A stretch of 64,000 nt of DNA, taken from Clostridium magnum DSM 2767. Lineage in GTDB: Bacteria > Bacillota > Clostridia > Clostridiales > Clostridiaceae. The notes beneath the pieces are model-generated. The model saw only the letters and a program-made list of their open reading frames with translations. It made no database searches and was not told the DNA's origin. Below are positions 36,861 to 45,908 of this stretch, in pieces. Each line of letters opens with the position of its first letter. Positions within the stretch are counted from its first letter, which is position 1. Made by a program: the position numbers and the translations under genes. Location of the stretch: assembly GCF_001623875.1 (NCBI RefSeq), contig NZ_LWAE01000001.1, positions 868,001 to 932,000 on the forward strand. Reading direction: 5' to 3'.

Positions 36861-36913
36861 TATAGTTTAGGGAAGAATTTATATTTTTAATTTTTGACTT
36901 AGTGTGTTAGAAT

Positions 36914-37087
36914 ATGAAGTGAAACTTAAAGCATATGGGTTTTGTCTGCGACTACGGGGCTTTGCCCGTTAAATACCATTTAGGTATTTAATCTCCATAT
37001 GCTTTTTAGCTGAACGAATCCAGGAACTTAGTGCCACTTGTCTCGGCGCTTGTAAAAGCGAGGGGATTAGTGGCAGTTAGTTATTGG
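36914..37087 (+). repeat. Dispersed structured element, copy C
   Basis: Plus strand: GAAGTGAAACTT start, stem 1 AAAGCATATGG/CCATATGCTTT, apical module containing CGGGGCTTTGCCCGTTAAAT and AAATACC/GGTATTT, linker TGAACGAATCCAGG, stem 2 TGCCACT/AGTGGCA with outer AACT/AGTT and inner CGCTT/AAGCG. The end, TTATTGGAAAA, is a diverged form of the family end. It lies 54 bases beyond the insertion sequence and 35 before the next gene. A 7-base direct repeat AATATGA flanks it, possibly by chance. Confidence 0.7.
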
Positions 37088-37121
37088 AAAAAATATGACA
37101 AACACAAGAGGAGGATTTTTA

Positions 37122-38984
37122 ATGAACAAAATTTCTGATGATATATTGTTTAAAGTAGAAAAACCTACAAGATATATAGGTGGAGAAATTAATTCCTATA
37201 ATAAGGATACAGATAAAGTAGATATTCGTTTTGCATTTTGTTTTCCAGATGTTTATGAAGTGGGCATGTCACACTTAGGTACTAGAATCCTTTATCATGT
37301 CTTAAACGAAAGAGAAGATACTTTCTGCGAGAGAGTTTTCGCACCATGGACTGATATGGAAAGTCTTATGAGACAGAATAACATACCTCTATATGGTTTA
37401 GAGAGTAAGGATTCGATAAAAGATTTTGACTTTGTAGGATTTACTCTTCAGTACGAAATGAGCTATACAAATATTTTAAATATGCTAGATTTAGCTGGAA
37501 TACCTATTAGGGCATCTGAAAGAGGAGAAGATGCTCCTATAGTTATGTGTGGAGGTCCTTGTGCCTATAATCCTGAACCTCTTTATGATATAGCAGACTT
37601 CTTTGCTATAGGTGAAGGTGAGGAACAGATGAATGAAATTATGGATCTTTATGGAAAATATAAAGGTAAGGGTCAAAAAAAAGAGTTCTTAAGAGAGTTA
37701 TCTCATATAGAAGGAATATATGTGCCATCGCTTTATGAAGTAGAATACAATGAAGATGGAACAATCAAAGAATTCAAGCCTTTATATGATGATGTACCAG
37801 CAAAGGTTAAGAAAAGAATAATCAAAAACTTTAATGATGTAGCATATCCAATAGATAAGTTCTTGGTTCCTTATGGTGAGATAGTTCATGATAGAATAGT
37901 ATTAGAAACTTTTAGAGGATGTACTAGAGGATGTAGATTCTGTCAGGCAGGCATTATATATAGACCTGTAAGAGAAAAGAAAACAGATAAGCTCTTAGAA
38001 ATGGCTGAGCAATTAATAAAAAGCACGGGATACTCAGAGTTATCACTGACATCTTTAAGTATATGTGACTATTCTGATTTACAAAATCTAATACACAGGC
38101 TTATAGAAAAACATGAAAAAGACAAAGTTGGAGTTTCACTGCCATCTCTTAGAATAGATTCATTCTCTGTAGATTTAATAAATGAGATACAGAAAGTGAG
38201 AAAAACTGGACTGACTTTTGCACCAGAGGCAGGCACTCAAAGAATGAGAGATATTATAAACAAGGGTGTAACAGAAGAAAACTTAATAGATTCTGCAAGA
38301 AGTGCCTTTGAATCAGGTTGGTCTACTATTAAGCTATACTTTATGATAGGTCTTCCTTATGAAACTATTGAAGATGTAGTAGGAATAGCGGATTTAGCTC
38401 AAAAGGTTGTAGATCAGTATTTTGCTGTTCCAAAGGAAAAAAGGAAAAAGGGGTTAAAGGTTACAGTGAGCACATCTATTTTTGTACCTAAACCATTTAC
38501 TCCATTCCAATGGATTCCACAAATAAAAATGGATGATGTAAGAGAAGAAATAAAAGCTTTAAGAAGCTCTATAAAGAGCAGGAATATCAGTTATAATTGG
38601 CATGAAACTCCAGTAAGTTACTTAGAAGCTGTTTTTGCTAGAGGTGATAGAAGGCTTTGTGATGTGCTTATTAAGGCATTCCAAAAAGGTGCTAAGTTTG
38701 ATGGTTGGTCAGAATATTTTAACTTCGACATATGGATGGAGGCCTTCAAAGAATGTGGAATCGATGGAGATTTCTATTCCTATAGAGACAGAAGCTATGA
38801 TGAAGTATTACCATGGGACTTTATAGATGTGGGAATAAACAAAAAGTTCCTAATAGGAGAAAATGAAAGAGCAAAGAAAGCAGAAATAACTCCGGATTGC
38901 AGGTTAGGTTGTGAGAATTGTGGAGTAAATGTTAACTTAGAAGGGAAGTGTTTTGAAGGTGCGTTATTTAATAAAGTTCAGTAA
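37122..38984 (+). CDS. B12-binding-like radical SAM protein (TIGR03960 type)
   Basis: 620 residues; ATG 37122 follows GAGGAGG by 7 bases. The N-terminal domain resembles B12-binding folds (FCFPDVYEVGMSHLGTRILY, VGFTLQYEMSYTNILNMLDL); the radical SAM core has RGCTRGCRFCQAG, then LTSLSICDYSDL and LPSLRIDSF. A C-terminal CxxxxCxxC segment (CRLGCENCGVN) is also family-typical. Its gene precedes and overlaps DUF2344 in nearly all clostridia, and the two form one fused family elsewhere. The reaction is unknown; proximity to rng and rplU hints at RNA or ribosome modification. Confidence 0.88.
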   Translation: MNKISDDILFKVEKPTRYIGGEINSYNKDTDKVDIRFAFCFPDVYEVGMSHLGTRILYHVLNEREDTFCERVFAPWTDMESLMRQNNIPLYGLESKDSIKDFDFVGFTLQYEMSYTNILNMLDLAGIPIRASERGEDAPIVMCGGPCAYNPEPLYDIADFFAIGEGEEQMNEIMDLYGKYKGKGQKKEFLRELSHIEGIYVPSLYEVEYNEDGTIKEFKPLYDDVPAKVKKRIIKNFNDVAYPIDKFLVPYGEIVHDRIVLETFRGCTRGCRFCQAGIIYRPVREKKTDKLLEMAEQLIKSTGYSELSLTSLSICDYSDLQNLIHRLIEKHEKDKVGVSLPSLRIDSFSVDLINEIQKVRKTGLTFAPEAGTQRMRDIINKGVTEENLIDSARSAFESGWSTIKLYFMIGLPYETIEDVVGIADLAQKVVDQYFAVPKEKRKKGLKVTVSTSIFVPKPFTPFQWIPQIKMDDVREEIKALRSSIKSRNISYNWHETPVSYLEAVFARGDRRLCDVLIKAFQKGAKFDGWSEYFNFDIWMEAFKECGIDGDFYSYRDRSYDEVLPWDFIDVGINKKFLIGENERAKKAEITPDCRLGCENCGVNVNLEGKCFEGALFNKVQ

Positions 38985-39666
38985 GGAAGGTAACATAAAA
39001 TTTGTAGCTCACTTAGATTTAATGAGAACAATTCAGAGAATGCTTAGGAGATCAGGACTTCCTATACAATATTCTAAGGGTTTTAATCCACATATAAATT
39101 TATCTTTAGCTCAACCACTAGCAGTAGGTGTATACTCCTCTGGTGATTATATGGATGTTGGTTTTGAAGAAGAGATAGATGAGAATGTAATAAAGGAAAA
39201 GTTAAATGCTAGTGCACCTGCAGGGGTAAAAGTCTTTGAGGCTAAAAAAATAAAAGAGGAGCAAAATAAAAAGGTATTTAAATCCATGGCAGCAATTGAC
39301 GCTGCAAAATATCGTATAAGGATAAAATACAATAATGTAGATTCTCTAAATGAAGATATAGAAAAATTGCTAAGCTTGAAAGAGTGGAATACTATTAAGA
39401 AGACAAAGACTAAAGAAGGTGAAGTAGATATAAGATCGCAGGTGAAAGACTTTGATTATAATATAGTAGACAACATTTTAGCTATACGTACCATTATATC
39501 CTGTGGTAGTAGAGAAAATTTATCTGCAGAGCTTTTAGCAAAGTTTATACAAGAAAATACAAGAGAAGCAAATAAGGATGCCTTTGTTGATATAAAAAGA
39601 GAAGAAATGTATGCTGAAGTCAAGAAAAAGCTAGTACCACTTTATAAGTATGCAGAAATGATATAA
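38953..39666 (+). CDS. DUF2344 (TIGR03936 family) protein
   Basis: 237 residues, TTG start at 38953 with AGGGAAG upstream; it overlaps the preceding gene by 32 bases, so translation is probably coupled. Family landmarks: YLIKFSKEGNIKFVAHLDLM, RRSGLPIQYSKGFNPHINLS and LAQPLAVGVYSSGDYMDV. Always paired with the TIGR03960 radical SAM protein, with which it is thought to act. No characterised activity. Confidence 0.88.
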   Translation: MKVRYLIKFSKEGNIKFVAHLDLMRTIQRMLRRSGLPIQYSKGFNPHINLSLAQPLAVGVYSSGDYMDVGFEEEIDENVIKEKLNASAPAGVKVFEAKKIKEEQNKKVFKSMAAIDAAKYRIRIKYNNVDSLNEDIEKLLSLKEWNTIKKTKTKEGEVDIRSQVKDFDYNIVDNILAIRTIISCGSRENLSAELLAKFIQENTREANKDAFVDIKREEMYAEVKKKLVPLYKYAEMI

Positions 39667-39677
39667 AGGCAGATCAG

Positions 39678-39711
39678 GAGTTAAGGTTTTTTTTCTATTA
39701 ATCCTTAACTC
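39678..39711. other. Hairpin between DUF2344 and rng
   Basis: GAGTTAAGG/CCTTAACTC with a T-rich 16-base loop. On the plus strand it is followed by As rather than Ts, so it is not a standard terminator for these genes. Confidence 0.5.
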
Positions 39712-39728
39712 AAAAAAGAGGTGATACT

Positions 39729-41168
39729 GTGAAGGAAATATTTATTGAAAGACAAAAAGAGCTCTTGAGAATTGCTATTAAAGAAAATGATAGACTTAAG
39801 GAGTGTTTTTTAGAAGAAGAAACCGGTGAACCATATCCTGGTGAGATATATAAGGGCATTGTGAAAAATATTGTCCCAGGAATAAAGTGTGCTTTTATAG
39901 ATATAGGCCATAAAAAAAATGTATATATGTATATTGACAATAAATTTAAAAATACGAAGCTAAAAAAAGGTGAAGAAATATTAGTACAGGTAATAAAAGA
40001 GGATTTAGGAAGCAAAGGTGCCAAGGTTACTAATGCTATAAGTATACCAGGTAGGTATTGTGTATTAATGAATCTTAATAAAGATGTGAGTTTTTCAAAG
40101 AAAATAGAAGATAAGACTTTGAAAGAATACATTTGTATGAATATAGAGAAGCCTAAAGATATAGGGGTAATGATAAGAACTAATGCTGCTGGTGTATCAG
40201 TAGAGATTATTAATGAGGAAATAAATAAACTATATGGTATATATAATGATATAAGTAATAAGGCTAACTTTTCTGTTAAATCGGGTATTTTATTTAATGC
40301 TGGAGGAATACTTGGAAGGGTATTAAGGGATAAGATAAGTGGTGTTAACTGTAAAATATATGTGGATTCACAAGAAGATTATGATTACATAAAAGAGTTT
40401 TCAGGTGATATAACTGATACTAAGATAAGTATAAAGCTTCATGAGGAAATAAGAAGTATTTTTAGCTATTATGGTATTGAAAGAGAACTATTAAGTCTTA
40501 GAAATAATAAGGTTGGTTTAAATTGTGGAGGATATATTATTATTGATAAAACTGAAGCAATGTATGTTGTAGATGTAAACTCGGGAAAAAATGTAAAAAG
40601 TACTTCTATAGAAAAAACGGCCTTTATTACTAATCATCAGGCAGCAGAAGAAATAGTAAGACAAATAAGACTTAGAAATTTAAGTGGTATTATTGTTATA
40701 GATTTTATAGATATGGATAGTGAAGAAAATAGGCAAAAAATAATGGAGTGCTTAAATGAAGGTTTTATTGGTGATAAGAATAAAACTGTAATTTATCCTT
40801 TTACAGAACTTAACTTAGTTCAAGTAGCAAGAAGAAGATCTGGTAAGTCAATATATGAGTATATTGAGGAGGATTGTGGAACTTGTCTAGGAAAAGGAAA
40901 AAGGATAAAGTTTTCTTATATATGTATGCTTATAAGAAATGAAATTTTAAGAATTAATGAACAAAGAGATATAAATGATATACATATAGAAATAGACGAA
41001 TCCTATAAGAATGATATAAAAGGTGATATATTAGGTTTTGTTAAAAATATAGATGCCTTAAATAAGAAAGTTTATGTTACATATAAGAAAGAGGAACATT
41101 TTAAGGTAGAAGCTCTGATTTTTATGAATCAGATAGAAAATTTGCAGATATCAAAGATTTATGGGTAA
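39729..41168 (+). CDS. rng: Ribonuclease G
   Basis: 479 residues, GTG start with AGAGGTGA. S1-like domain at the N-terminus (YPGEIYKGIVKNIVPGIKCA), then the RNase E/G core with NCGGYIIIDKTEAMYVVDVN and LSGIIVIDFIDMDSEENRQK (Mg-binding Asp residues). The zinc-link CGTCLGKGK follows. Endonuclease for 5'-monophosphate RNA, acting in rRNA and mRNA processing. Upstream of rplU in many clostridia. Confidence 0.93.
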   Translation: MKEIFIERQKELLRIAIKENDRLKECFLEEETGEPYPGEIYKGIVKNIVPGIKCAFIDIGHKKNVYMYIDNKFKNTKLKKGEEILVQVIKEDLGSKGAKVTNAISIPGRYCVLMNLNKDVSFSKKIEDKTLKEYICMNIEKPKDIGVMIRTNAAGVSVEIINEEINKLYGIYNDISNKANFSVKSGILFNAGGILGRVLRDKISGVNCKIYVDSQEDYDYIKEFSGDITDTKISIKLHEEIRSIFSYYGIERELLSLRNNKVGLNCGGYIIIDKTEAMYVVDVNSGKNVKSTSIEKTAFITNHQAAEEIVRQIRLRNLSGIIVIDFIDMDSEENRQKIMECLNEGFIGDKNKTVIYPFTELNLVQVARRRSGKSIYEYIEEDCGTCLGKGKRIKFSYICMLIRNEILRINEQRDINDIHIEIDESYKNDIKGDILGFVKNIDALNKKVYVTYKKEEHFKVEALIFMNQIENLQISKIYG

Positions 41169-41174
41169 AATAAC

Positions 41175-41203
41175 TTTACAAGTAATAACACATGTGATAA
41201 AAT
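41175..41203 (+). promoter_or_regulatory. Promoter of rplU-prp-rpmA
   Basis: TTTACA, 17-base spacer, TAAAAT preceded by TGTGA. It gives a leader of about 95 bases before rplU. Confidence 0.65.
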
Positions 41204-41209
41204 GGCTTT

Positions 41210-41300
41210 TGTAGACCGCACAGAAAGGGTTTTGTAAATCATAAATAAACTCTAAGTTTTTTATGTACCTTTAATGGCGAGACCGTATAGAGGAGGTGTA
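41210..41300 (+). ncRNA. Putative ribosomal protein L21 leader
   Basis: The untranslated leader between the promoter and rplU contains G+C-richer blocks (GTAGACCGCACAG, GGCGAGACCGTATAGAGG) in AT-rich surroundings, at the position of the Firmicutes L21 leader, which is thought to mediate autoregulation. I assign it by position and general look, not by alignment. Confidence 0.5.
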
Positions 41301-41305
41301 TTTTA

Positions 41306-41620
41306 ATGTACGCAGTTGTAGTTACTGGAGGAAAGCAATACAGAGTTTCAGAAGGAGACGTAGTATACGTTGAAAAACTAAACGCTGAAGTTGAATCAAC
41401 AATCGAACTAGACAATGTTCTTGTAGTAAGCAAGGATAACGGAGAGTTAGTTGTTGGAAAGCCTGTAGTTGAAGGAGCTAAGGTTTCTGCTAAAGTTCTT
41501 GCTCAAGGAAAAGAAAAGAAGGTTATAGTTTTCAAGTACAAGAGAAAGAAAGACTACAGAAAGAAACAAGGACACAGACAAGCATACACAAAGATCCAAA
41601 TAGAAAAAATTAACGCATAA
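41306..41620 (+). CDS. rplU: Ribosomal protein bL21
   Basis: 104 residues: [20 protein letters not shown] at the start and [20 protein letters not shown] near the end, both diagnostic of L21, a 50S protein binding 23S rRNA. Codon usage is that of a highly expressed gene. The next gene starts 3 bases after the stop. Confidence 0.97.
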   Translation: MYAVVVTGGKQYRVSEGDVVYVEKLNAEVESTIELDNVLVVSKDNGELVVGKPVVEGAKVSAKVLAQGKEKKVIVFKYKRKKDYRKKQGHRQAYTKIQIEKINA

Positions 41621-41622
41621 TT

Positions 41623-41949
41623 ATGGTTAATGTAATATTCAATAAAAGAGATCGGGATCTAGTTTCTATTAGAATGGTAGGTCATGCGGAGTCAGTAGAC
41701 GAAGGCTACGATATGGTATGCTGTGCTATTTCGACTATATCGCAGACTATACTAATAGGTATACTTGAAGTTTTAAAACTTAAAATTACATATTCTTTAG
41801 ATGATGGCTTTTTAAATTTTTCATTAGAAAAATTACCAGATGAAGATATTGCAAAATGTCAAGTGCTTATGGAAACTATGTTACTCGGTTTAAAGAGTAT
41901 TGAAATAGGATACGGTGAATATATAAAGATAGAAGTAGAGGAGGTGTAG
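41623..41949 (+). CDS. prp: Ribosomal-processing cysteine protease Prp
   Basis: 108 residues: VGHAESVDEGYDMVCCAISTI holds the catalytic His and Cys (the GHA and the C before AIS). Lies between rplU and rpmA as always in Firmicutes. It removes the N-terminal extension of L27, whose cleavage motif is present in the next gene. Confidence 0.94.
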   Translation: MVNVIFNKRDRDLVSIRMVGHAESVDEGYDMVCCAISTISQTILIGILEVLKLKITYSLDDGFLNFSLEKLPDEDIAKCQVLMETMLLGLKSIEIGYGEYIKIEVEEV

Positions 41950-41955
41950 TATACG

Positions 41956-42258
41956 ATGCTAGTTATGAACCTTCAGTTATTTGCTCATAAAAAAGGGGTA
42001 GGTAGCTCAAGAAACGGTAGAGACAGTGAATCTAAAAGACTTGGAACTAAATGTGCTGATGGACAATTTGTTTTAGCTGGAAACATATTAGTTAGACAAA
42101 GAGGAACAAAAATACATCCAGGTGTTAACGTAGGTAGAGGCTCAGATGATACTCTTTTCTCAAAAGTTGACGGAGTTGTTAAATACGAAAGAGTAGGAAA
42201 AGATAAGAAAAGAGCTAGTGTATACCCTGTTGATGTTGAACAAGTAGTAGCAGAATAG
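41956..42258 (+). CDS. rpmA: Ribosomal protein bL27 with cleavable N-terminus
   Basis: 100 residues. The N-terminus [20 protein letters not shown] has the Firmicutes-type extension ending NLQLF that Prp cuts off, exposing AHKKG, which reaches the peptidyl transferase centre. The rest ([17 protein letters not shown]) is standard L27. GGAGGTG is upstream. Confidence 0.97.
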   Translation: MLVMNLQLFAHKKGVGSSRNGRDSESKRLGTKCADGQFVLAGNILVRQRGTKIHPGVNVGRGSDDTLFSKVDGVVKYERVGKDKKRASVYPVDVEQVVAE

Positions 42259-42261
42259 TAA

Positions 42262-42289
42262 AAAGCACCCTAACAAAGGGTGCTTTTTT
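42262..42289 (+). terminator. Rho-independent terminator after rpmA
   Basis: AAAGCACCCT/AGGGTGCTTT with a 5-base loop and TTT. Confidence 0.92.
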
Positions 42290-42420
42290 AAAATCTTTAA
42301 TAAAAAAGTAATATTAAAAAATAGAATTTGGTTAATAATATATTTAGTAAGTTTGAGAATAACGGCATATATTGCGTTTACATATATATTTTTAATTGCA
42401 CAATAAAGGAGTGAAACACT

Positions 42421-43695
42421 ATGTTCGTAGATACAGCCAAAATATTTATTAAATCTGGAGATGGAGGAGATGGATCTATTTCTTTTAGAAGAGAAAAATA
42501 CATAGCTTTCGGTGGACCAGATGGTGGAGATGGTGGAGATGGTGGAGACATCATTTTGGTATCAGATCCTAATTTGACTACACTTTTGGATTTCACATAT
42601 AAGAGAAAATACCTGGCAGAAAGAGGCGGTAATGGTTCAGGATCAAAATGCTTTGGTAAAAATGGAGAAACTTTATATATAAAAGTTCCTATGGGTACAG
42701 TAGTTAGAGATGTGGAAACTAATAAAATAATGGTGGATTTGTCGCATCCAGGAGAGAAGTATGTAGTTGCAAAAGGTGGAAGAGGTGGAAGAGGTAATGT
42801 GAGATTTACAACACCTACTAGGCAGGCACCTGATTTTGCAGAACCTGGTATGCCGGGTGAAGAAAGATTTATATCATTAGAACTTAAAGTACTTGCAGAT
42901 GTAGGATTATTAGGATTCCCTAATGTAGGAAAATCTACATTGCTTTCTGTAGTATCAAAAGCAAGACCCAAAATTGCAAACTATCATTTTACAACATTGA
43001 AGCCTAATCTTGGTGTAGTAGCTGTGCCTGGAATACAAAGCTTTGTAATGGCAGATATACCGGGAATAATAGAAGGAGCTGCTGAAGGTGTAGGACTGGG
43101 AATACAGTTCTTAAGACACATTGAAAGAACAAGAGTATTAATTCATGTAGTTGATATATCAGGATTAGAAGGAAGAGATCCTTTTGAGGACTTTGTAAAG
43201 ATAAATGAAGAACTAAAAAAATATAGTATAAAGCTTTGGGATAGGCCTCAAATAATTGCAGCAAATAAAAGCGATATGCTTTTTGATGATCAAGTCTTTG
43301 AAGACTTTAAGAAAAAGGTTGGAGAGCTTGGATATGACAGAGTAATAAAAATGTCTGCAGCTACAAATCAAGGGGTAGAGGAATTAATGAAAGAAGCTGC
43401 TAGATTGTTAAGTACAATTCCTGTTACTGATATTGAAATAAGCGAAGAAGATAAGTTTGTACCAGAAGAAAAGAAATTTACTTACAGCATAAGAAAAGAA
43501 GATGGTGTATATGTTGTTGAAGGAAGTTTCGTAGATAGATTATTGGCAAGTGTAAACATAAATGATCCAGATGCTCTAAGATATTTCCATAAAGTATTAA
43601 AAAATAAAGGAATATTACAGGAACTTAGAGATTTAGGAATTGAAGATGGAGATATGGTAAGGCTTAAAGATTTTGAATTTGAGTACTTATTATAA
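42421..43695 (+). CDS. obgE: GTPase Obg
   Basis: 424 residues, AGGAG upstream. Glycine-rich Obg fold ([20 protein letters not shown]), G domain with [34 protein letters not shown], and a C-terminal OCT domain ([20 protein letters not shown]). It acts in 50S assembly and stringent response; in Bacillus also needed for sporulation initiation. The usual spo0B between rpmA and obg in Bacillus is absent here, as expected for Clostridium, which lacks the phosphorelay. Confidence 0.97.
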   Translation: MFVDTAKIFIKSGDGGDGSISFRREKYIAFGGPDGGDGGDGGDIILVSDPNLTTLLDFTYKRKYLAERGGNGSGSKCFGKNGETLYIKVPMGTVVRDVETNKIMVDLSHPGEKYVVAKGGRGGRGNVRFTTPTRQAPDFAEPGMPGEERFISLELKVLADVGLLGFPNVGKSTLLSVVSKARPKIANYHFTTLKPNLGVVAVPGIQSFVMADIPGIIEGAAEGVGLGIQFLRHIERTRVLIHVVDISGLEGRDPFEDFVKINEELKKYSIKLWDRPQIIAANKSDMLFDDQVFEDFKKKVGELGYDRVIKMSAATNQGVEELMKEAARLLSTIPVTDIEISEEDKFVPEEKKFTYSIRKEDGVYVVEGSFVDRLLASVNINDPDALRYFHKVLKNKGILQELRDLGIEDGDMVRLKDFEFEYLL

Positions 43696-43711
43696 TTTGG
43701 AGGTAAACTAG

Positions 43712-44005
43712 ATGATTACAAGTAAACAGAGAAGTTATTTAAGGTCTCTTGCAAATACAATGAGTCCAATATTTCAAGTAGGTAAAGGTGGAATAGAGGA
43801 AAACTTTTTAAAACAAGTAGATGATGCTTTAGAAGCAAGAGAAATAATAAAGATATCAGTATTAGGAAATAGCGATTATGGTGCAAGAGAAGCCTCAGAC
43901 ATAATTTGTGAAGAATTAGGTTGTGAGGGAGTTCAGGCTATAGGAAATAAGATTGTACTTTATAGAAAATCAAAAAAGAATCCTAAAATAGAAATCCCTA
44001 GATAG
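43712..44005 (+). CDS. yhbY: YhbY/CRM-domain RNA-binding protein
   Basis: 97 residues. TSKQRSYLRSLANTMSPIFQ, VGKGGIEENFLKQVDDAL (GxxG RNA-binding loop region) and EREIIKISVLGN-type strand are the CRM fold. It binds pre-50S particles. Spacing to obgE is 16 bases. Confidence 0.93.
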   Translation: MITSKQRSYLRSLANTMSPIFQVGKGGIEENFLKQVDDALEAREIIKISVLGNSDYGAREASDIICEELGCEGVQAIGNKIVLYRKSKKNPKIEIPR

Positions 44006-44058
44006 AACTTAGGAATTTAATTTATACATCATAGATGTATAAATTAAATTCCTAAGTT
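44006..44058 (+). terminator. 25-bp perfect inverted repeat, terminator
   Basis: Arms at 44006-44030 and 44034-44058 pair without a mismatch (outer AACTTAGGAATTTAA), loop ATA, followed by TGATGTT. It is unusually long for a terminator and lacks a good T-run. Confidence 0.7.
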
Positions 44059-44103
44059 TGATGTTTATATTGAAAGATTAAAATTGATGGAGAAGGTAGT
44101 TAT

Positions 44104-44709
44104 ATGATTAAAAAAGCTATTTTTGGTGGTACCTTTGATCCTATACATAACGGCCATTTACATATAGCCTATGAGGCATTGTATAAATTTAATCTTAATA
44201 AGATTATTTTTATGCCATCAGGAAATCCACCTCATAAACTAGGAAAGAAAATAACAAATGCTTCTTTTAGATATGAGATGGTAAAAGCAGTTACTAGAGA
44301 GGAAAAATCCTTTGACATAAGTAGTTATGAAATAAATAAGATTAACTTAAGTTATACTTATCAAACCTTACAACATTTTAATGATCTTGAAAAAGATACT
44401 GAATGGCATTTTTTAACTGGCGCTGATTGTCTTATGGATATTGAAAGTTGGAAAAATGCTGATAAAATTTTTCAATTGTGCAAGATGGTTGTATTCAATA
44501 GACCAGGATATAACATAGAAAATATAGAAGAGCAAAAAAGTAAAGTGGAAAAAAAGTACAATGGTGAAATTATATTTTTAGATATACCATTGTTAGATAT
44601 ATCTTCAACTAATATAAGGAATACTGTAAGGGAAGGGAAAAATGTAAGTTATCTTTTGCCTGAAAGTGTTTATAATATAATTAAACAACTTAATCTTTAT
44701 AAATATTAA
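44104..44709 (+). CDS. nadD: Nicotinate-nucleotide adenylyltransferase
   Basis: 201 residues: [16 protein letters not shown] (nucleotidyl-transferase HxGH), [10 protein letters not shown], and [16 protein letters not shown] (ISSTxxR). It adenylates nicotinate mononucleotide for NAD synthesis. yhbY-nadD-yqeK is a standard clostridial order. Confidence 0.96.
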   Translation: MIKKAIFGGTFDPIHNGHLHIAYEALYKFNLNKIIFMPSGNPPHKLGKKITNASFRYEMVKAVTREEKSFDISSYEINKINLSYTYQTLQHFNDLEKDTEWHFLTGADCLMDIESWKNADKIFQLCKMVVFNRPGYNIENIEEQKSKVEKKYNGEIIFLDIPLLDISSTNIRNTVREGKNVSYLLPESVYNIIKQLNLYKY

Positions 44710-44739
44710 AATATTTTATATTATTTTGGAGTGATAGGG

Positions 44740-45312
44740 ATGTGGAGTGAAGAGCAAATAAAAGAATACCTAAAAGCAAATCTTAAAGCAAAACGATATG
44801 AACACGTTTTAGGTGTAAAAGAATCAGCGATTAAGCTGGCTGAAATATATCATGATGATTTAGAAAAAGCAAAAATTGCAGCACTTGTGCATGATTGTGC
44901 TAAAAATATGAGTGACGATCAGCTTATTAAAATATCAAAAGAGCATAATGTACATATTAATGAAATATGTAAGGAAAGTCCTCAACTACTTCATGGACCA
45001 GTAGGAGCTATAATTGCAAAGGAAACTATGGAAATAGAGGATAAGGATTTATTAAATTCTGTAGCTTATCATACTACAGGGAGAAAAGATATGAGTTTGC
45101 TAGAAAAAATCGTCTACATAGCAGACTATATAGAACCTAACAGAACTTTTCCAGGAGTAGAGAGTTTAAGAAGTTTAGCTTATAAAGATTTGGATTTGGC
45201 GCTGCTAAAATCTTTTGATAATACTATTAAGTTTGTCATTGATAGAGGGCAGTTATTGCACTTAGATACAATTGAGGCTAGGAATTACCTTCTATGTAAA
45301 GGTCACAAGTAG
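44740..45312 (+). CDS. yqeK: YqeK-type HD-domain Ap4A hydrolase
   Basis: 190 residues; ATG 44740 chosen since GGAGTGA precedes it (the earlier GTG 44731 sits inside that site). HD motif: EHVLGVKESAIKLAEIY, AALVHDCAKNM, HGPVGAIIAKE and VAYHTTGRKDMSLLEKIVYI. The YqeK subgroup hydrolyses diadenosine tetraphosphate symmetrically using iron. The lytR and rsfS genes that normally follow are missing. Confidence 0.92.
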   Translation: MWSEEQIKEYLKANLKAKRYEHVLGVKESAIKLAEIYHDDLEKAKIAALVHDCAKNMSDDQLIKISKEHNVHINEICKESPQLLHGPVGAIIAKETMEIEDKDLLNSVAYHTTGRKDMSLLEKIVYIADYIEPNRTFPGVESLRSLAYKDLDLALLKSFDNTIKFVIDRGQLLHLDTIEARNYLLCKGHK

Positions 45313-45360
45313 GGACAAATTAATGAATGTTGGCTTAATATAAAAATATATACAAGTTAT

Positions 45361-45389
45361 TCTACATAAAACGAAAAGTTTGATATAAT
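45361..45389 (+). promoter_or_regulatory. Promoter of ridA
   Basis: TCTACA, 17-base spacer, perfect TATAAT. The leader then contains a small hairpin AAACAGTAA/TTACTGTTT just before the ribosome binding site. Confidence 0.6.
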
Positions 45390-45462
45390 AGTATTGTTTG
45401 GATAGAATCAGTATAAAAACAGTAAAAGTATTACTGTTTGAATTTTAGGAGGGCTAGATATT

Positions 45463-45843
45463 ATGGAAAAGCAAATAATAAGTACAACAAAAGCACCGGG
45501 AGCAGTAGGACCTTATTCACAAGCAGTTAAGGTTGGTAATTTAATATTTACATCAGGTCAAATTCCATTAGATCCAACAACTGGGGAATTAGTTGGAGGA
45601 GATGTTAAGAAGGCTACTGAGAGAGCTTTAGAAAATGTAAAAGCAATACTTGAAGAAGCTGGTACATCTCTTGATAAAGTTGTAAAAACAACTGTATTTG
45701 TAAAGAACATGGGTGATTTTGCTGCTGTTAACGAGATATATGCAAAGTATTTTGAAAAAGATATGCCTGCAAGATCATGTGTGCAAGTGGTTTTACCAAA
45801 GGATGCTTTTGTTGAAATAGAAGTGATAGCTTTAGCTGAGTAA
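45463..45843 (+). CDS. ridA: RidA family reactive intermediate deaminase
   Basis: 126 residues: PGAVGPYSQAVKVGNLIFTS, GQIPLDPTTGELVGGDVKKA and the C-terminal MPARSCVQV (catalytic Arg) are diagnostic. It hydrolyses enamine/imine intermediates from PLP enzymes. Own promoter and ribosome binding site AGGAGGG. Confidence 0.95.
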   Translation: MEKQIISTTKAPGAVGPYSQAVKVGNLIFTSGQIPLDPTTGELVGGDVKKATERALENVKAILEEAGTSLDKVVKTTVFVKNMGDFAAVNEIYAKYFEKDMPARSCVQVVLPKDAFVEIEVIALAE

Positions 45844-45856
45844 TTATACATAACTG

Positions 45857-45889
45857 ATAGGGAGTGGACTTTAACAGTTCACTCCCTAT
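45857..45889 (+). terminator. Hairpin after ridA
   Basis: ATAGGGAGTGGACT/AGTTCACTCCCTAT, one G·T pair, 5-base loop, no T-run; it ends 19 bases before the next start codon and may partly terminate. Confidence 0.55.
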
Positions 45890-45908
45890 GATTAGTAAGG
45901 AGCGTATT

